Origin: Candidatus Acidiferrales bacterium
GTDB taxonomy: Bacteria > Acidobacteriota > Terriglobia > Acidiferrales > UBA7541
DNA length: 34,493 nucleotides
Assembly (NCBI GenBank): GCA_030037525.1
Contig: JASHRC010000255.1
Coordinates: forward strand, 1-34,493
Direction: 5' to 3'
The notes under the pieces were generated by a model. The model ran no database searches. It saw only the letters and a list, made by a program, of their open reading frames with translations, and was not told the origin of the DNA. Numbering within the stretch: position 1 is the stretch's first letter; each line of letters begins with the position of its first letter. The translations under genes were made by a program, and so were the position numbers. Positions 7,494 to 15,341 of the stretch are shown one piece after another.

Positions 7494-8414
7494 TTAACTG
7501 GCTGGGTCGGACTGTTCGAGCGAGCCACGGTCCCAATGGCCGAGATTCGCTGCTGCTTCGTAGGTGCTATGGAAAAATTCCATCAGCAGCGAACGCGGTT
7601 CGGCTGCCGTGCGCACGTCATCGTAGGCGAGCAGGAATTCGCCGAGCGGCGCGTGATAGAAGGCCTTTGCGGGTCCAACCCGAGCGTTCGGGAACCCGGG
7701 AGGCTCCGGCGCGGCGTAGGCGTAAAACATCGGCGTGGTAATCTCGCCTCCCCCCGGCCACCATCCAGCGCTCGACACTTCGTGTGAGTAGGCCTCGCGC
7801 ATGATGCGGTCGGCCTGGGGGCGTTCGGGCGCCCGGCGGCCGGAGAAGCGCGTCGCCGCCAAATCGAAACTGCCCCAAAAGAAATGTACCGGACTGGCTT
7901 TTCCGATGAACCGTGCGCGAAATTCCTTAAGAATCGTGTCGACCGACACCAGGATTTGCCAGAAGCGCTGCGCGTACTCCGGGTCATACGACGCATGCTG
8001 CCTGTCGCGATCGAAGCGAACCGCACCGGGAATTTCGACTGGCACGGGCCAGAGCTTCGCATCGATCGCAAGCGAGGCGACGGTGGCCAGAAATTCGGCG
8101 TAGAAATCGGCAACGCTGCGGGGAGCGAGCGCAATCGTTTTCGTTTCACCCGTGCTGGTCCTGAATCGCAGTACGTGGGCCGAGAAATCGAACTCCACCT
8201 CGAAAATTCCCGCGGAGTAGGGAATTGCGGAGGTAGTAAGTCCGCGCGCGCTGACGTAGAGCGGGACTTGCCACCAATGGTTCAGTCGCGGCGAGAGCGC
8301 CAACCGCAGTTTGCCCACCATCTGCGTCCACAAGTGAAGCGTTTCACGCGTAGGAGCCCATTCCGCAAGCGGCAGCTCCGGCCACGCCTGCCGAGCCCCG
8401 GAGATGGCCGCCAT
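7494..8414 (-). CDS. DUF5996 family protein
   Basis: 306 aa matching the uncharacterised DUF5996 family: 'WPELPLAEWAPTRETLHLW', 'VGKLRLALSPRLNHWWQVP', 'YVSARGLTTSAIPY' and the late 'STGETKTIALAPRSVADFY'. No membrane segment, signal peptide or known catalytic motif is recognisable. The many Trp/His/Tyr residues near the N-terminus are typical of the family. ATG 8414 was chosen because GGAGG lies 4 nt upstream; a GTG at 8441 would add 9 residues. It is co-directional with the UBP zinc-finger gene, whose stop is 33 nt upstream, so the two may form an operon. It ends 11 nt from the convergent ecsC-like gene. Function unknown. Confidence 0.85.
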   Translation of the reverse strand: MAAISGARQAWPELPLAEWAPTRETLHLWTQMVGKLRLALSPRLNHWWQVPLYVSARGLTTSAIPYSAGIFEVEFDFSAHVLRFRTSTGETKTIALAPRSVADFYAEFLATVASLAIDAKLWPVPVEIPGAVRFDRDRQHASYDPEYAQRFWQILVSVDTILKEFRARFIGKASPVHFFWGSFDLAATRFSGRRAPERPQADRIMREAYSHEVSSAGWWPGGGEITTPMFYAYAAPEPPGFPNARVGPAKAFYHAPLGEFLLAYDDVRTAAEPRSLLMEFFHSTYEAAANLGHWDRGSLEQSDPAS

Positions 8415-8447
8415 ACCGCCTCCGTCTGCGCAAAAGCGCACCGCGCG

Positions 8448-8705
8448 CTAGACTTCCATCTGATCGATGTAGCACCAGCGCCAGTCTTCGCCCGGCTCGA
8501 ACGACCGCACGATCGGGTGATGGGCGGCGCGAAAGTGTTTGGTGGCGTGCCTGTTTTTCGAGCTATCACAGCAGCCCACGTGGCCGCAAATGAGGCACAG
8601 ACGCAGATGCACCCAACTGTCGCCCATTTTTTCGCACTCTTCGCAACCTCGTGTGCGCGGCGCGACGTCTTGGATTTCTTTCAAATGAGGGCAGGATGAG
8701 ACCAT
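8448..8705 (-). CDS. UBP-type zinc finger protein
   Basis: 85-aa single-domain protein carrying the UBP/BUZ zinc-finger pattern: Cys5-x-His7, Cys21-x2-Cys24, Cys37-x2-Cys40-x4-Cys45, then His53, His57 and His62/63. In eukaryotes this finger binds the free Gly-Gly tail of ubiquitin (USP5, HDAC6). Bacterial copies are common in some phyla, but their ligand is unknown. 'CLICGHVGC' plus the downstream 'RWCYID' match the canonical core well, so all zinc sites look occupied. ATG 8705 has GGGAG 7 nt upstream. It is probably co-transcribed with the DUF5996 gene. The domain call is firm; the role is unknown. Confidence 0.88.
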   Translation of the reverse strand: MVSSCPHLKEIQDVAPRTRGCEECEKMGDSWVHLRLCLICGHVGCCDSSKNRHATKHFRAAHHPIVRSFEPGEDWRWCYIDQMEV

Positions 8706-8768
8706 GGTCGCTACTCCCGCGAAGTGTGGTAGAACAAGCCGCTCCACTCTAACCTGGTCTGTCGAGCA

Positions 8769-9437
8769 ATGCCAGAAAAGGTCGTGACCCTCCGCCGCCC
8801 ACCCCTTGAGAACGCTCGAGCGTCTGCCCAGCCGCCTAAGCGGATCCGGCAGCTGCGGCGATCAGAATTGCCTGCGGGCACCGTCGAGCTGGCACGGTAC
8901 CTGATTGGCAAAACGGTAGTCCACGATTCGCCCGACGGACGGCTGGCCGGGCGCATCGTCGAAACCGAGGCGTATCCGGTCGGCGATCGCGCGGGCCACG
9001 CCTTTGGTGGGTTGAAGGTGGCCAATCGCTCGCTGTTTTTGGAGCGCGGGCATGCCTACGTGCGCTTCACCTACGGGTCGTGCTGGATTTTCAATGTGGC
9101 CAGCGAAACCCGCGGAATCGGCGCGGGCGTCCTGATTCGGGCCATCGAACCGCTGGAAGGCATCCAGCAAATGATGCGTCGTCGCGGCGTCGCGAGACAG
9201 GTGGATATCGCGCGGGGTCCCGGACGCCTTACCGCGGCGTTCGGCATCGACAAGCGCTTCGACGGTGTGGACTTGTGCGATCCGGCAAGCCGGGTGTGGC
9301 TGGGCAGCCCTGTGCGGCCCGCCGGACCGATTGGCGTGAGCGCGCGGATCGGACTCTCCACGGCAATGGATCGCCGGCTGCGTTTTTACGAGCGCGGCAG
9401 CGCGTGCGTCAGCGGTCCGGCCCGCCTGCGAGTGTAG
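8769..9437 (+). CDS. DNA-3-methyladenine glycosylase (AAG/MPG type)
   Basis: Monofunctional base-excision glycosylase that flips out and removes 3-methyladenine, hypoxanthine and related damaged purines. 222 aa. Family blocks: 'LARYLIGKTV', 'GRIVETEAYP' (containing the catalytic Glu), 'RAGHAFGG', 'ERGHAYVRFTYG', 'NVASETRGIGAGVLIRAIEP', 'RGPGRLTAAFGID' and the late 'GPIGVSARIG'. This is the AAG fold, unrelated to TagI or AlkA. About 30 N-terminal residues precede the conserved domain and are Arg/Pro-rich. It is divergent from the UBP zinc-finger gene with a 63-nt spacer and is likely monocistronic. Confidence 0.92.
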   Translation: MPEKVVTLRRPPLENARASAQPPKRIRQLRRSELPAGTVELARYLIGKTVVHDSPDGRLAGRIVETEAYPVGDRAGHAFGGLKVANRSLFLERGHAYVRFTYGSCWIFNVASETRGIGAGVLIRAIEPLEGIQQMMRRRGVARQVDIARGPGRLTAAFGIDKRFDGVDLCDPASRVWLGSPVRPAGPIGVSARIGLSTAMDRRLRFYERGSACVSGPARLRV

Positions 9438-9455
9438 GGCGAGGGCCTGAGATCG

Positions 9456-9773
9456 TTACTTCTTTTTCTGGCCGGAGCCTTTGTCGGCTTTTGGGACGGG
9501 CGGGGTTTTTTCTTTGGCCTCAGACTTTTCCGCGGTTTTTTCGGGCTTTGCGGCACCGTCCCCTCCGCCCTCCGCCGCAGCCGAGCCCGAGCTCTTCGGG
9601 GCGTAATCGGTGACGTACCAGCCCGATCCCTTGAACTGGATCGCGGGCGCGGCCAGTTGGCGCTCGGCCTTGCCGCCGCATTTTGGGCACTTCTTGGTTG
9701 CTGAGGCTGAAACGCTTTCAATTTTCTCGAAGCGATGTCCGCATTTCACGCACTCATATTCGTAAAGCGGCAA
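9456..9773 (-). CDS. FmdB-family zinc ribbon protein
   Basis: 105 aa. The N-terminal 45 residues are the FmdB/CxxC zinc ribbon ('MPLYEYECVKCGHRFE', then 'KKCPKCGGKAER'), with two CxxC knuckles. 'FKGSGWYVTDY' is the usual continuation in longer members. The C-terminal half is low-complexity, rich in Lys, Ala, Glu and Pro and ending in a Lys run; it is likely disordered. The family is named for a putative regulator of formamidase genes, but the molecular role is not established. The start is TTG at 9773, preceded by AAGGGG 7 nt upstream. It is convergent with the glycosylase gene. Confidence 0.88.
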   Translation of the reverse strand: MPLYEYECVKCGHRFEKIESVSASATKKCPKCGGKAERQLAAPAIQFKGSGWYVTDYAPKSSGSAAAEGGGDGAAKPEKTAEKSEAKEKTPPVPKADKGSGQKKK

Positions 9774-9804
9774 TGCAAAACCCCTTATCTTGCGGACGCG
9801 GCAA

Positions 9805-10032
9805 TCAGTTTGGCTCGACCCGCCGCAGAACTGGAATTCGTGCTTCCCTCAAAACGTGTTCGATCACAGTTTCGCGCAGGCGCGACGCATCGTAATCGAA
9901 ATGCAGCCGGTTGAGTTTCTCATCGAACCGAAATCGCTGCAGGCCATAGGTATTGGCGAAACGGCCCAGCGCCTGGAACTGTTCCGGCTTGAGTTTGTCC
10001 TGCAACTCATACGTTACGGTCATGAATGTCAT
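9805..10032 (-). CDS. Small HMA-like protein lacking the CxxC metal site
   Basis: 75 aa with a predicted beta-alpha-beta-beta-alpha-beta order: strand 'MTVTYELQ', helix 'KPEQFQALGRFANTYG', strand 'QRFRFD', strand 'RLHFDYDASR', helix 'RETVIEHVLREAR', strand 'IPVLRRVE'. This order and the 'FDYDAS' turn resemble heavy-metal-associated (HMA) domains, yet there is no cysteine, so Cu+ cannot bind in the usual way. The fold is inferred from pattern, not proven. It follows a copper-type ATPase gene on the same strand with a 103-nt gap but has its own promoter. ATG 10032 was chosen because an extended -10 sits 6 nt upstream; ATG 10023 is also in frame. Function unknown. Confidence 0.65.
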   Translation of the reverse strand: MTFMTVTYELQDKLKPEQFQALGRFANTYGLQRFRFDEKLNRLHFDYDASRLRETVIEHVLREARIPVLRRVEPN

Positions 10033-10038
10033 ACGGTG

Positions 10039-10047
10039 AGTATAACA
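10039..10047 (-). promoter_or_regulatory. Extended -10 promoter for the 75-aa HMA-like gene
   Basis: Read on the minus strand the sequence is TGT-TATACT, an extended -10 (TGn plus hexamer). It ends 6 nt before ATG 10032, which would place the transcript start on the A of the start codon (leaderless). No Shine-Dalgarno precedes the gene. Confidence 0.55.
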
Positions 10048-10135
10048 TCGCCGTCCTGTTATCCGATTCACACCGGGGAGCCGCTCAAAACAGAGTCGGG
10101 GTTCGAAAAATGGTGACCGCGTCGGCTTGGCCCGG

Positions 10136-12604
10136 CTACCAATCTGTGTGAGCGAGTCGCAGGGCATTGCCGATCACCGACACTGAACTGATGCTCATGG
10201 CCGCTGCGGCCATCATGGGGCTCAGAAGCAGGCCGAAAAACGGATACAGCACGCCCGCGGCGATCGGAATCCCCAGCGAATTGTAAGCGAATGCAAAGAA
10301 CAGATTTTGCCGGATGTTACTCATCGTGGCACGGCTCAGCAGGCGCGCACGGACGATGCCTCGAAGATCGCCCTTTACCAGGGTCACTCCCGCGCTTTCC
10401 ATGGCCACATCGGTGCCGGTTCCCATGGCAATTCCGACGTGAGCTTCGGCCAGCGCCGGCGCGTCGTTGATTCCGTCTCCGGCCATGGCCACCCATCGGC
10501 CCTCCGCCTGAAGGTTCTTGACGATGCTCGCCTTTTCCTGTGGTCGAACGTCCGCAAAAACGGAGTCGATGCCCAACGTTCGAGCAACCGCATTTGCGGT
10601 GGTGTGGCTGTCGCCGGTGAGCATGACGATGCGCATGCCGGTTTGGTGAAGGTTGCGGATCGCTTCGGGGGTCGTCGGCTTGATCGGATCGGCGACTCCG
10701 AGCAGACCAACGACGCAATCGCCGGCGACCACGAACATCACCGTCTGGCCCTCGGCGCGCATCGATTCGGCTTGTGGCGCCAACTCGCGCCAGTCCAGGC
10801 CGAGTGTTTCGACGAGCGCCCGATTGCCGACCGCACCGCGAAGATCATCGACGCGCCCGCGAACACCGCGACCCGTCAATGACTGGAATTCCGCGGCGGG
10901 CGCTACGGCAATGCCTCGCTCTTGCGCCCCTTTCACAATGGCGGCAGCCAGCGGATGCTCGCTGGCGCATTCAAGCGAGGCCGCTAGTCGCAGCAACTTT
11001 TTCGGGTCGTAGCCTTTGAGCGGCTCGATCCAGACCAGTTTTGGTTTGCCTTCTGTAAGTGTCCCTGTTTTGTCGATGACAAGCGTATCGACTTTTCCGA
11101 GCAGCTCGATCGCTTCGGCATTCTTGAACAGCACCCCGACCGACGCGCCTCTTCCTGTTGCGACCATAATGGACATCGGCGTCGCGAGGCCCAGGGCGCA
11201 AGGACAGGCGATGATCAGGACGGCCACAGCGTTGACCAGCGCATGCGCCATCCGCGGGGGCGGTCCCCAGAGCGCCCAGACGATGAATGTAACCACTGCA
11301 ATTGCAACTACGATAGGGACGAAGTAGCTCGCGGCGCGATCGGCCAGCCTTTGAACAGGGGCCCGGCTGCGCTGCGCTTGGCTGGCCATGCGTACGATTT
11401 GCGCCAGCAGCGTGTCCGATCCGACGTGCTCGGCACCGAGGACCAGCGTGCCCGTGCCATTCACAGTTGCCGCGCTGACGCGCGCACCAGGCTGCTTTTC
11501 GACCGGCAGCGGCTCGCCGGTAATCATGGACTCGTCCACGCTGCTCGACCCGTCGAGAACTACTCCATCGACCGGAATTTTTTCGCCCGGACGCACGCGC
11601 AGGCGGTCGCCGACGGAAACCTGGTCGAGCAGGATGTCCATTTCCGTGCCGTCGGCGCGAACCAGGCGCGCCGTTTTGGGAGCGAGTCCCAGAAGGGCCC
11701 GGATGGCAGCCCCAGTGGCACTGCGGGCCTTGAGTTCGAGCACTTGGCCAAGCAGAACCAGCGTGGTGATTACCGCAGCCGCTTCGAAGTAGGGAGCGAC
11801 CCGACCGCCCTCGGTTCGAAACGAATCGGGAAATGTGTTTGGCGCAAGCGTGGCGAATACGCTGTAGGCATAGGTGACACCTGTGCCGAGCCCGATCAGG
11901 GTGAACATGTTTGGGCTGCGATGGATGATCGATTGCCACCCGCGCACAAAGAACGGCCAGCCTCCCCAGAGAACGGTCGGGGTGGCCAGAAGCATTTCCC
12001 CAATGCCGATCGGCACCCAATTTTCTGGGGAGCGTCCGGGAACCAGATTCCACATGGCCATGGCGAAAACGGGAAGACTCAGAGCCAGACTGGCCCAGAA
12101 TCTGCGCCGCATATCGCGCAATTCGGGATTTTCCGCTTCGGCAGGAACCGTGCGCGCCTCGAGGGCCATGCCGCAGATGGGGCAAGCGCCGGGCGCCGGT
12201 CGCACGATCTCGGGATCCATTGGACAGATATATTCCGTTTTGGCCGAGGGCCTCGCCGGCCATGCGGATTCGAGCGCCATGCCGCACTTCGGACACGGGC
12301 CGGGATGATCCTCGCGAACCTCTAGGTCCATGGGGCAGACATAGCAGGATCGATCATCGGCCGGACCAGGCGAGGGCGCTCGAGGTGGTGTCCCAGGGGC
12401 CCGAGCAGAGCGTGCGCCGCCCTCAACCAAAGGAAGCACCTCGCGGTGACCAGCGGGCTTGGCCACCAGGTATTTCTCAGGTGACGCGCGAAACCTGTCC
12501 GCGCAAGCAGGGCAGCAAAAGTAATAGCTCCTTCCCGCGTGGTCGACCCAGGCGCCGGCCTTCGCCGGGTCGACCTGCATGCCGCAAACCGGATCTCGCT
12601 CCAT
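10136..12604 (-). CDS. copA: Cu+-type P1B ATPase with YHS and two heavy-metal-binding domains
   Basis: 822-aa metal-exporting P-type ATPase of the inner membrane. Domain order: YHS domain (residues 3-47, 'DPVCGMQV', 'CCPACADRF'); two short heavy-metal-binding domains (about 88-112 and 125-150, 'YVCPMDLE', 'YICPMDPE', each with 'CPxCGMALE'); then the P1B core. The core has '[12 protein letters not shown]' (CPC membrane metal site), '[12 protein letters not shown]' (actuator), 'DKTGTLTEG' (phosphorylated Asp), 'SEHPLA' (HP motif) and '[11 protein letters not shown]'. The late 'YNSLG' and '[15 protein letters not shown]' fit subclass 1B-1 (Cu+/Ag+). The usual His of the 'YxCPMHP' domains is Asp in both copies. 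There is no N-terminal CxxC HMA domain. No Shine-Dalgarno is visible; a -10-like box lies 8 nt upstream of the ATG. Confidence 0.93.
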   Translation of the reverse strand: MERDPVCGMQVDPAKAGAWVDHAGRSYYFCCPACADRFRASPEKYLVAKPAGHREVLPLVEGGARSARAPGTPPRAPSPGPADDRSCYVCPMDLEVREDHPGPCPKCGMALESAWPARPSAKTEYICPMDPEIVRPAPGACPICGMALEARTVPAEAENPELRDMRRRFWASLALSLPVFAMAMWNLVPGRSPENWVPIGIGEMLLATPTVLWGGWPFFVRGWQSIIHRSPNMFTLIGLGTGVTYAYSVFATLAPNTFPDSFRTEGGRVAPYFEAAAVITTLVLLGQVLELKARSATGAAIRALLGLAPKTARLVRADGTEMDILLDQVSVGDRLRVRPGEKIPVDGVVLDGSSSVDESMITGEPLPVEKQPGARVSAATVNGTGTLVLGAEHVGSDTLLAQIVRMASQAQRSRAPVQRLADRAASYFVPIVVAIAVVTFIVWALWGPPPRMAHALVNAVAVLIIACPCALGLATPMSIMVATGRGASVGVLFKNAEAIELLGKVDTLVIDKTGTLTEGKPKLVWIEPLKGYDPKKLLRLAASLECASEHPLAAAIVKGAQERGIAVAPAAEFQSLTGRGVRGRVDDLRGAVGNRALVETLGLDWRELAPQAESMRAEGQTVMFVVAGDCVVGLLGVADPIKPTTPEAIRNLHQTGMRIVMLTGDSHTTANAVARTLGIDSVFADVRPQEKASIVKNLQAEGRWVAMAGDGINDAPALAEAHVGIAMGTGTDVAMESAGVTLVKGDLRGIVRARLLSRATMSNIRQNLFFAFAYNSLGIPIAAGVLYPFFGLLLSPMMAAAAMSISSVSVIGNALRLAHTDW

Positions 12605-12612
12605 GGGGAACC

Positions 12613-12618
12613 ATTATC
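12613..12618 (-). promoter_or_regulatory. -10-like element upstream of copA
   Basis: The minus strand reads GATAAT, 8 nt before the copA ATG, implying a leader of about 0-2 nt if used. No copper-regulator operator was recognised in the 179-nt divergent spacer. Confidence 0.3.
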
Positions 12619-12783
12619 CACGTAGAGAGCGGCAAAAAGGGCGCCAAAACGTGGTCTCGAGGGGCGTTGCGGCAGTGGTGAGCGATCCCTGGTTCGAAGC
12701 CTCGGCAAACGGCGAGGAACTTTTGAGCAAGGGCGTGCGTACCTAGCTTACGTAACCGCGAAAGGGCGGCAGGTGGCCTGCAC

Positions 12784-14001
12784 TTGACTACGAGCAGCGG
12801 CAAAGCACGAAGCAAGAAACGAAGGAGACTGATCTTCTTGGGCGGCAGCGCGGCGGCACTCGTGCTGGTCGTGGTGGGAGCGACCGCCGCCCTGCGACCC
12901 AATCGCACGGTCGATCCCGACAAGCTCTCGACCGTTGAGCGAGGCGACATCGCGCGGTCGGTCGTCGCTACCGGCAAAATTGAGCCACTCACCAAAGTGG
13001 AAGTGAAGTCAAAGGCCAGCGGGATCGTCGAAAAAATTCTGATCGATGAAGGCCAGCGCGTCGAGGCCGGGCAGGTGCTCGTAGAGCTCGACAAAGAGCA
13101 GTTGCGCTCGGCCGTCGCCGAATCCATGGCCAACTTGGAAGCCGCCCGGTCGGCGCTCGAGGCGGCGGAAGCTGCGTACCAAAAGAATCTGGTCGATGCG
13201 CAAGGGCCGGACCTGCCCTTTCTCGGAAAGGACATGGAGCGCGCGCATGACCTCTACAAACAAGGCCTGATTGCGCTCAACGTGATGCAGGACGCGGAGA
13301 AAAACTATCAGCTGGCGCTCAACCACCAGGTTTCCGCCGAGCGCAACGCGGACATGGCCAAAGCGCAAGTGTCGGAGGCCAAAGCACAGATCGCGCAATC
13401 GAAAGCGGCGCTCGATAACGCAGAAGAGAATCTTCGCTACGCGACCATCACCAGCCCAATCGACGGGGAAGTGCTTTCCAAGGATGTGGAGGTCGGAGAC
13501 GCGGTCAGCTCGATTCTAGTTTTGGGCTCGCAGGCGACGCTCGTGATGACTTTGGGCGACACGAGCGAAGTCTACGTGAAGGGACGAGTGGATGAGTCGG
13601 ATATTGGCAAAGTCTACTTGGGCCAGACGGCGCGCATCGTGGTCGAGTCGTTCCAGGGCAAAACGTTTCAAGGCCGGGTCACTAAGATTTCCCCGCTGGG
13701 AGTGGAGAAGGACAACGTGACCACGTTCGAGGTGCGCGTCTCGATCGAGAATCCCGCGGGGGAACTGCGCGCCAATATGAGCGCCAACGCCGAGATTCTG
13801 CTCGAGGAAGACAAGCACGTGCTCGTTGTGCCTGAGGGCGCGCCGATATTTGACAAGGACCACAACGTCTGGGTCGAGGTGCCTGACCGGAAAGCGGACA
13901 CGGGGCGACGACGAGTTCAAGTGAAGGTGGGCATCACCAACGGCGTAAAAGCGGAAATCCTGGCCGGTGTGGAGGAAGGGCAGCGGGTCGTTCTGCCGTA
14001 G
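12784..14001 (+). CDS. MacA/HlyD-type efflux periplasmic adaptor subunit
   Basis: 405-aa membrane-fusion protein. A basic N-terminus and a single membrane anchor (about residues 18-37) are followed by lipoyl half-motifs 'VEVKSKASGIVEKILIDEG' and 'ATITSPIDGEVLSKDVEVG'. These flank a long alpha-hairpin of heptad-like Ala/Glu/Lys repeats (about residues 105-210). A beta-barrel and a membrane-proximal domain ending 'GVEEGQRVVLP' come next. Such adaptors link an inner-membrane pump to an outer-membrane channel, and the MacA type works with MacB-like ABC permeases, two of which follow. TTG 12784 was chosen for the AGGTGG about 7 nt upstream. Substrate unknown (macrolide, peptide or lipid are the usual possibilities). 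Confidence 0.87.
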   Translation: MTTSSGKARSKKRRRLIFLGGSAAALVLVVVGATAALRPNRTVDPDKLSTVERGDIARSVVATGKIEPLTKVEVKSKASGIVEKILIDEGQRVEAGQVLVELDKEQLRSAVAESMANLEAARSALEAAEAAYQKNLVDAQGPDLPFLGKDMERAHDLYKQGLIALNVMQDAEKNYQLALNHQVSAERNADMAKAQVSEAKAQIAQSKAALDNAEENLRYATITSPIDGEVLSKDVEVGDAVSSILVLGSQATLVMTLGDTSEVYVKGRVDESDIGKVYLGQTARIVVESFQGKTFQGRVTKISPLGVEKDNVTTFEVRVSIENPAGELRANMSANAEILLEEDKHVLVVPEGAPIFDKDHNVWVEVPDRKADTGRRRVQVKVGITNGVKAEILAGVEEGQRVVLP

Positions 14002-14071
14002 AGGCTTTCGTGTCGTCGGGAACAGAAAAACGCGGGCGCAGCCTGGCGAGACAGGATGGCGTTTGGGCGGG

Positions 14072-15328
14072 ATGAATTTGGGTGATCTGCTCAAAGATAC
14101 GATCGGCACCTTGTGGGCGCACAAGCTGCGCACGTCTCTGACCATGTTCGGTATCGTCTGGGGAATTATCTCCATCACCCTGATGGTTGCGGCGACCGAA
14201 GGACTGCGCGTCGGGCTCAAGCGGAACCAGGAGACCTTCGGCAAGGACATCATGATCATTTTCAACGGCCGCACCAGCATGCAAGCAGGGGGCCTGCGCG
14301 CCGGCCGAGAGATCTATTGGAATGAGGACGACTACCTCCCGGTCGTCGACCAATCGCCTTCCTGTCGATACGTCCTGCCGGAAATCGGCAATCAAGTTCC
14401 TCTCCGCAGCCGGTACAACAACGCAACTCTCTTGGTGGTCGGATCGCTTCCGCCATTTGCCGACGAGCGCAGCATCGATGTCGCCGAGGGCCGGTTTTAC
14501 AACGATCGGGACCAGGCGAACGCCAGCCGGGTGGCCTTCCTCGGGAGCGACGCGAAAAAGCAGCTCTACGGCGCCCGCCCCGCGATCGGCGAGACCCTCT
14601 GGCTCGAGGATATTCCCTACGCCGTGATCGGCGTGATGCGGGCGAAGAATCAGAATTCGGATTACGACGGAGAGGACGTCCGAAAAATTTTCGTTCCGTA
14701 CGGCGCGATTCGCCGAGATTTTCCGAGCAGGCCGCCCCTGCCAGCGCATACCATCGAGCACATGATCGTGGTTCCGAAATCACTTGCCAAGCATATGGAT
14801 TGCAAGCGCGAGGCTCTTCGGGCGCTGGGCGTGATTCATGGTTTCAATCCCCAAGATGAAGAAGCTGCCTTCGTGTGGGACACGATCAAAAATGCCCAGG
14901 CCAACGCGCTGGTGATGGACGGAATGGAATATTTCATGGGTGCGGTCGGGGTGATCACCTTGGGTCTGGGCGGTCTGGGGGTCATGAACGTGATGCTGGT
15001 TGCGGTCCGCGAGCGCACCCGGGAAATTGGCGTGCGCAAGGCGCTGGGAGCAACCCACCGCGCGATCCTCGGCCAGTTTTTCATCGAAACGTTGATCGTT
15101 GCTTCGATCGCCGGTGCCTTGGGGTTGGGAGTGTCCTACGGGGTGTGCGCCCTGGTGGATTTGCTGCCGATGCCGCCGGTATTCGCGGGGCTTTTGCCGA
15201 CCTGGGAGTCCGCGCTGCTGTCGCTCGCCCTGCTCGCGGCGATTGCGCTGGGATCGGCACTCTATCCCGCCAGCCGGGCCGCGGCGGTCGATCCCATTGA
15301 GGCGCTGCGGTATGAGGCCGGTGGGTAA
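14072..15328 (+). CDS. MacB/FtsX-type ABC transporter permease (first copy)
   Basis: 418 aa. One N-terminal membrane helix ('TSLTMFGIVWGIISITLMV') precedes a periplasmic MacB_PCD domain of about 220 residues. Three C-terminal helices follow with the FtsX signature 'LGGLGVMNVMLVAVRERTREIGVRKALGA'. No Walker A/B or ABC signature is present, so the ATPase must be a separate protein. The final 'YPASRAAAVDPIEALRYE' is the usual end of this family. ATG 14072 is set by the start of homology; the upstream in-frame codons overlap the spacer after the adaptor gene. It lies 13 nt before the second permease gene. Confidence 0.87.
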   Translation: MNLGDLLKDTIGTLWAHKLRTSLTMFGIVWGIISITLMVAATEGLRVGLKRNQETFGKDIMIIFNGRTSMQAGGLRAGREIYWNEDDYLPVVDQSPSCRYVLPEIGNQVPLRSRYNNATLLVVGSLPPFADERSIDVAEGRFYNDRDQANASRVAFLGSDAKKQLYGARPAIGETLWLEDIPYAVIGVMRAKNQNSDYDGEDVRKIFVPYGAIRRDFPSRPPLPAHTIEHMIVVPKSLAKHMDCKREALRALGVIHGFNPQDEEAAFVWDTIKNAQANALVMDGMEYFMGAVGVITLGLGGLGVMNVMLVAVRERTREIGVRKALGATHRAILGQFFIETLIVASIAGALGLGVSYGVCALVDLLPMPPVFAGLLPTWESALLSLALLAAIALGSALYPASRAAAVDPIEALRYEAGG

Positions 15329-15341
15329 AGGGTGATCGAGC

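Noticed and set aside
9805-10167. 120-aa version of the small HMA-like protein
   Set aside because: The extra N-terminus would overlap the end of the copper ATPase gene and lies upstream of the extended -10 promoter, so it would not be transcribed from it.
10971-12325. Long open frames on both strands (441 and 360 aa) within the copper ATPase gene
   Set aside because: The ATPase frame has all P1B motifs without interruption. The other frames are Arg/Gly/Ala-rich shadows.
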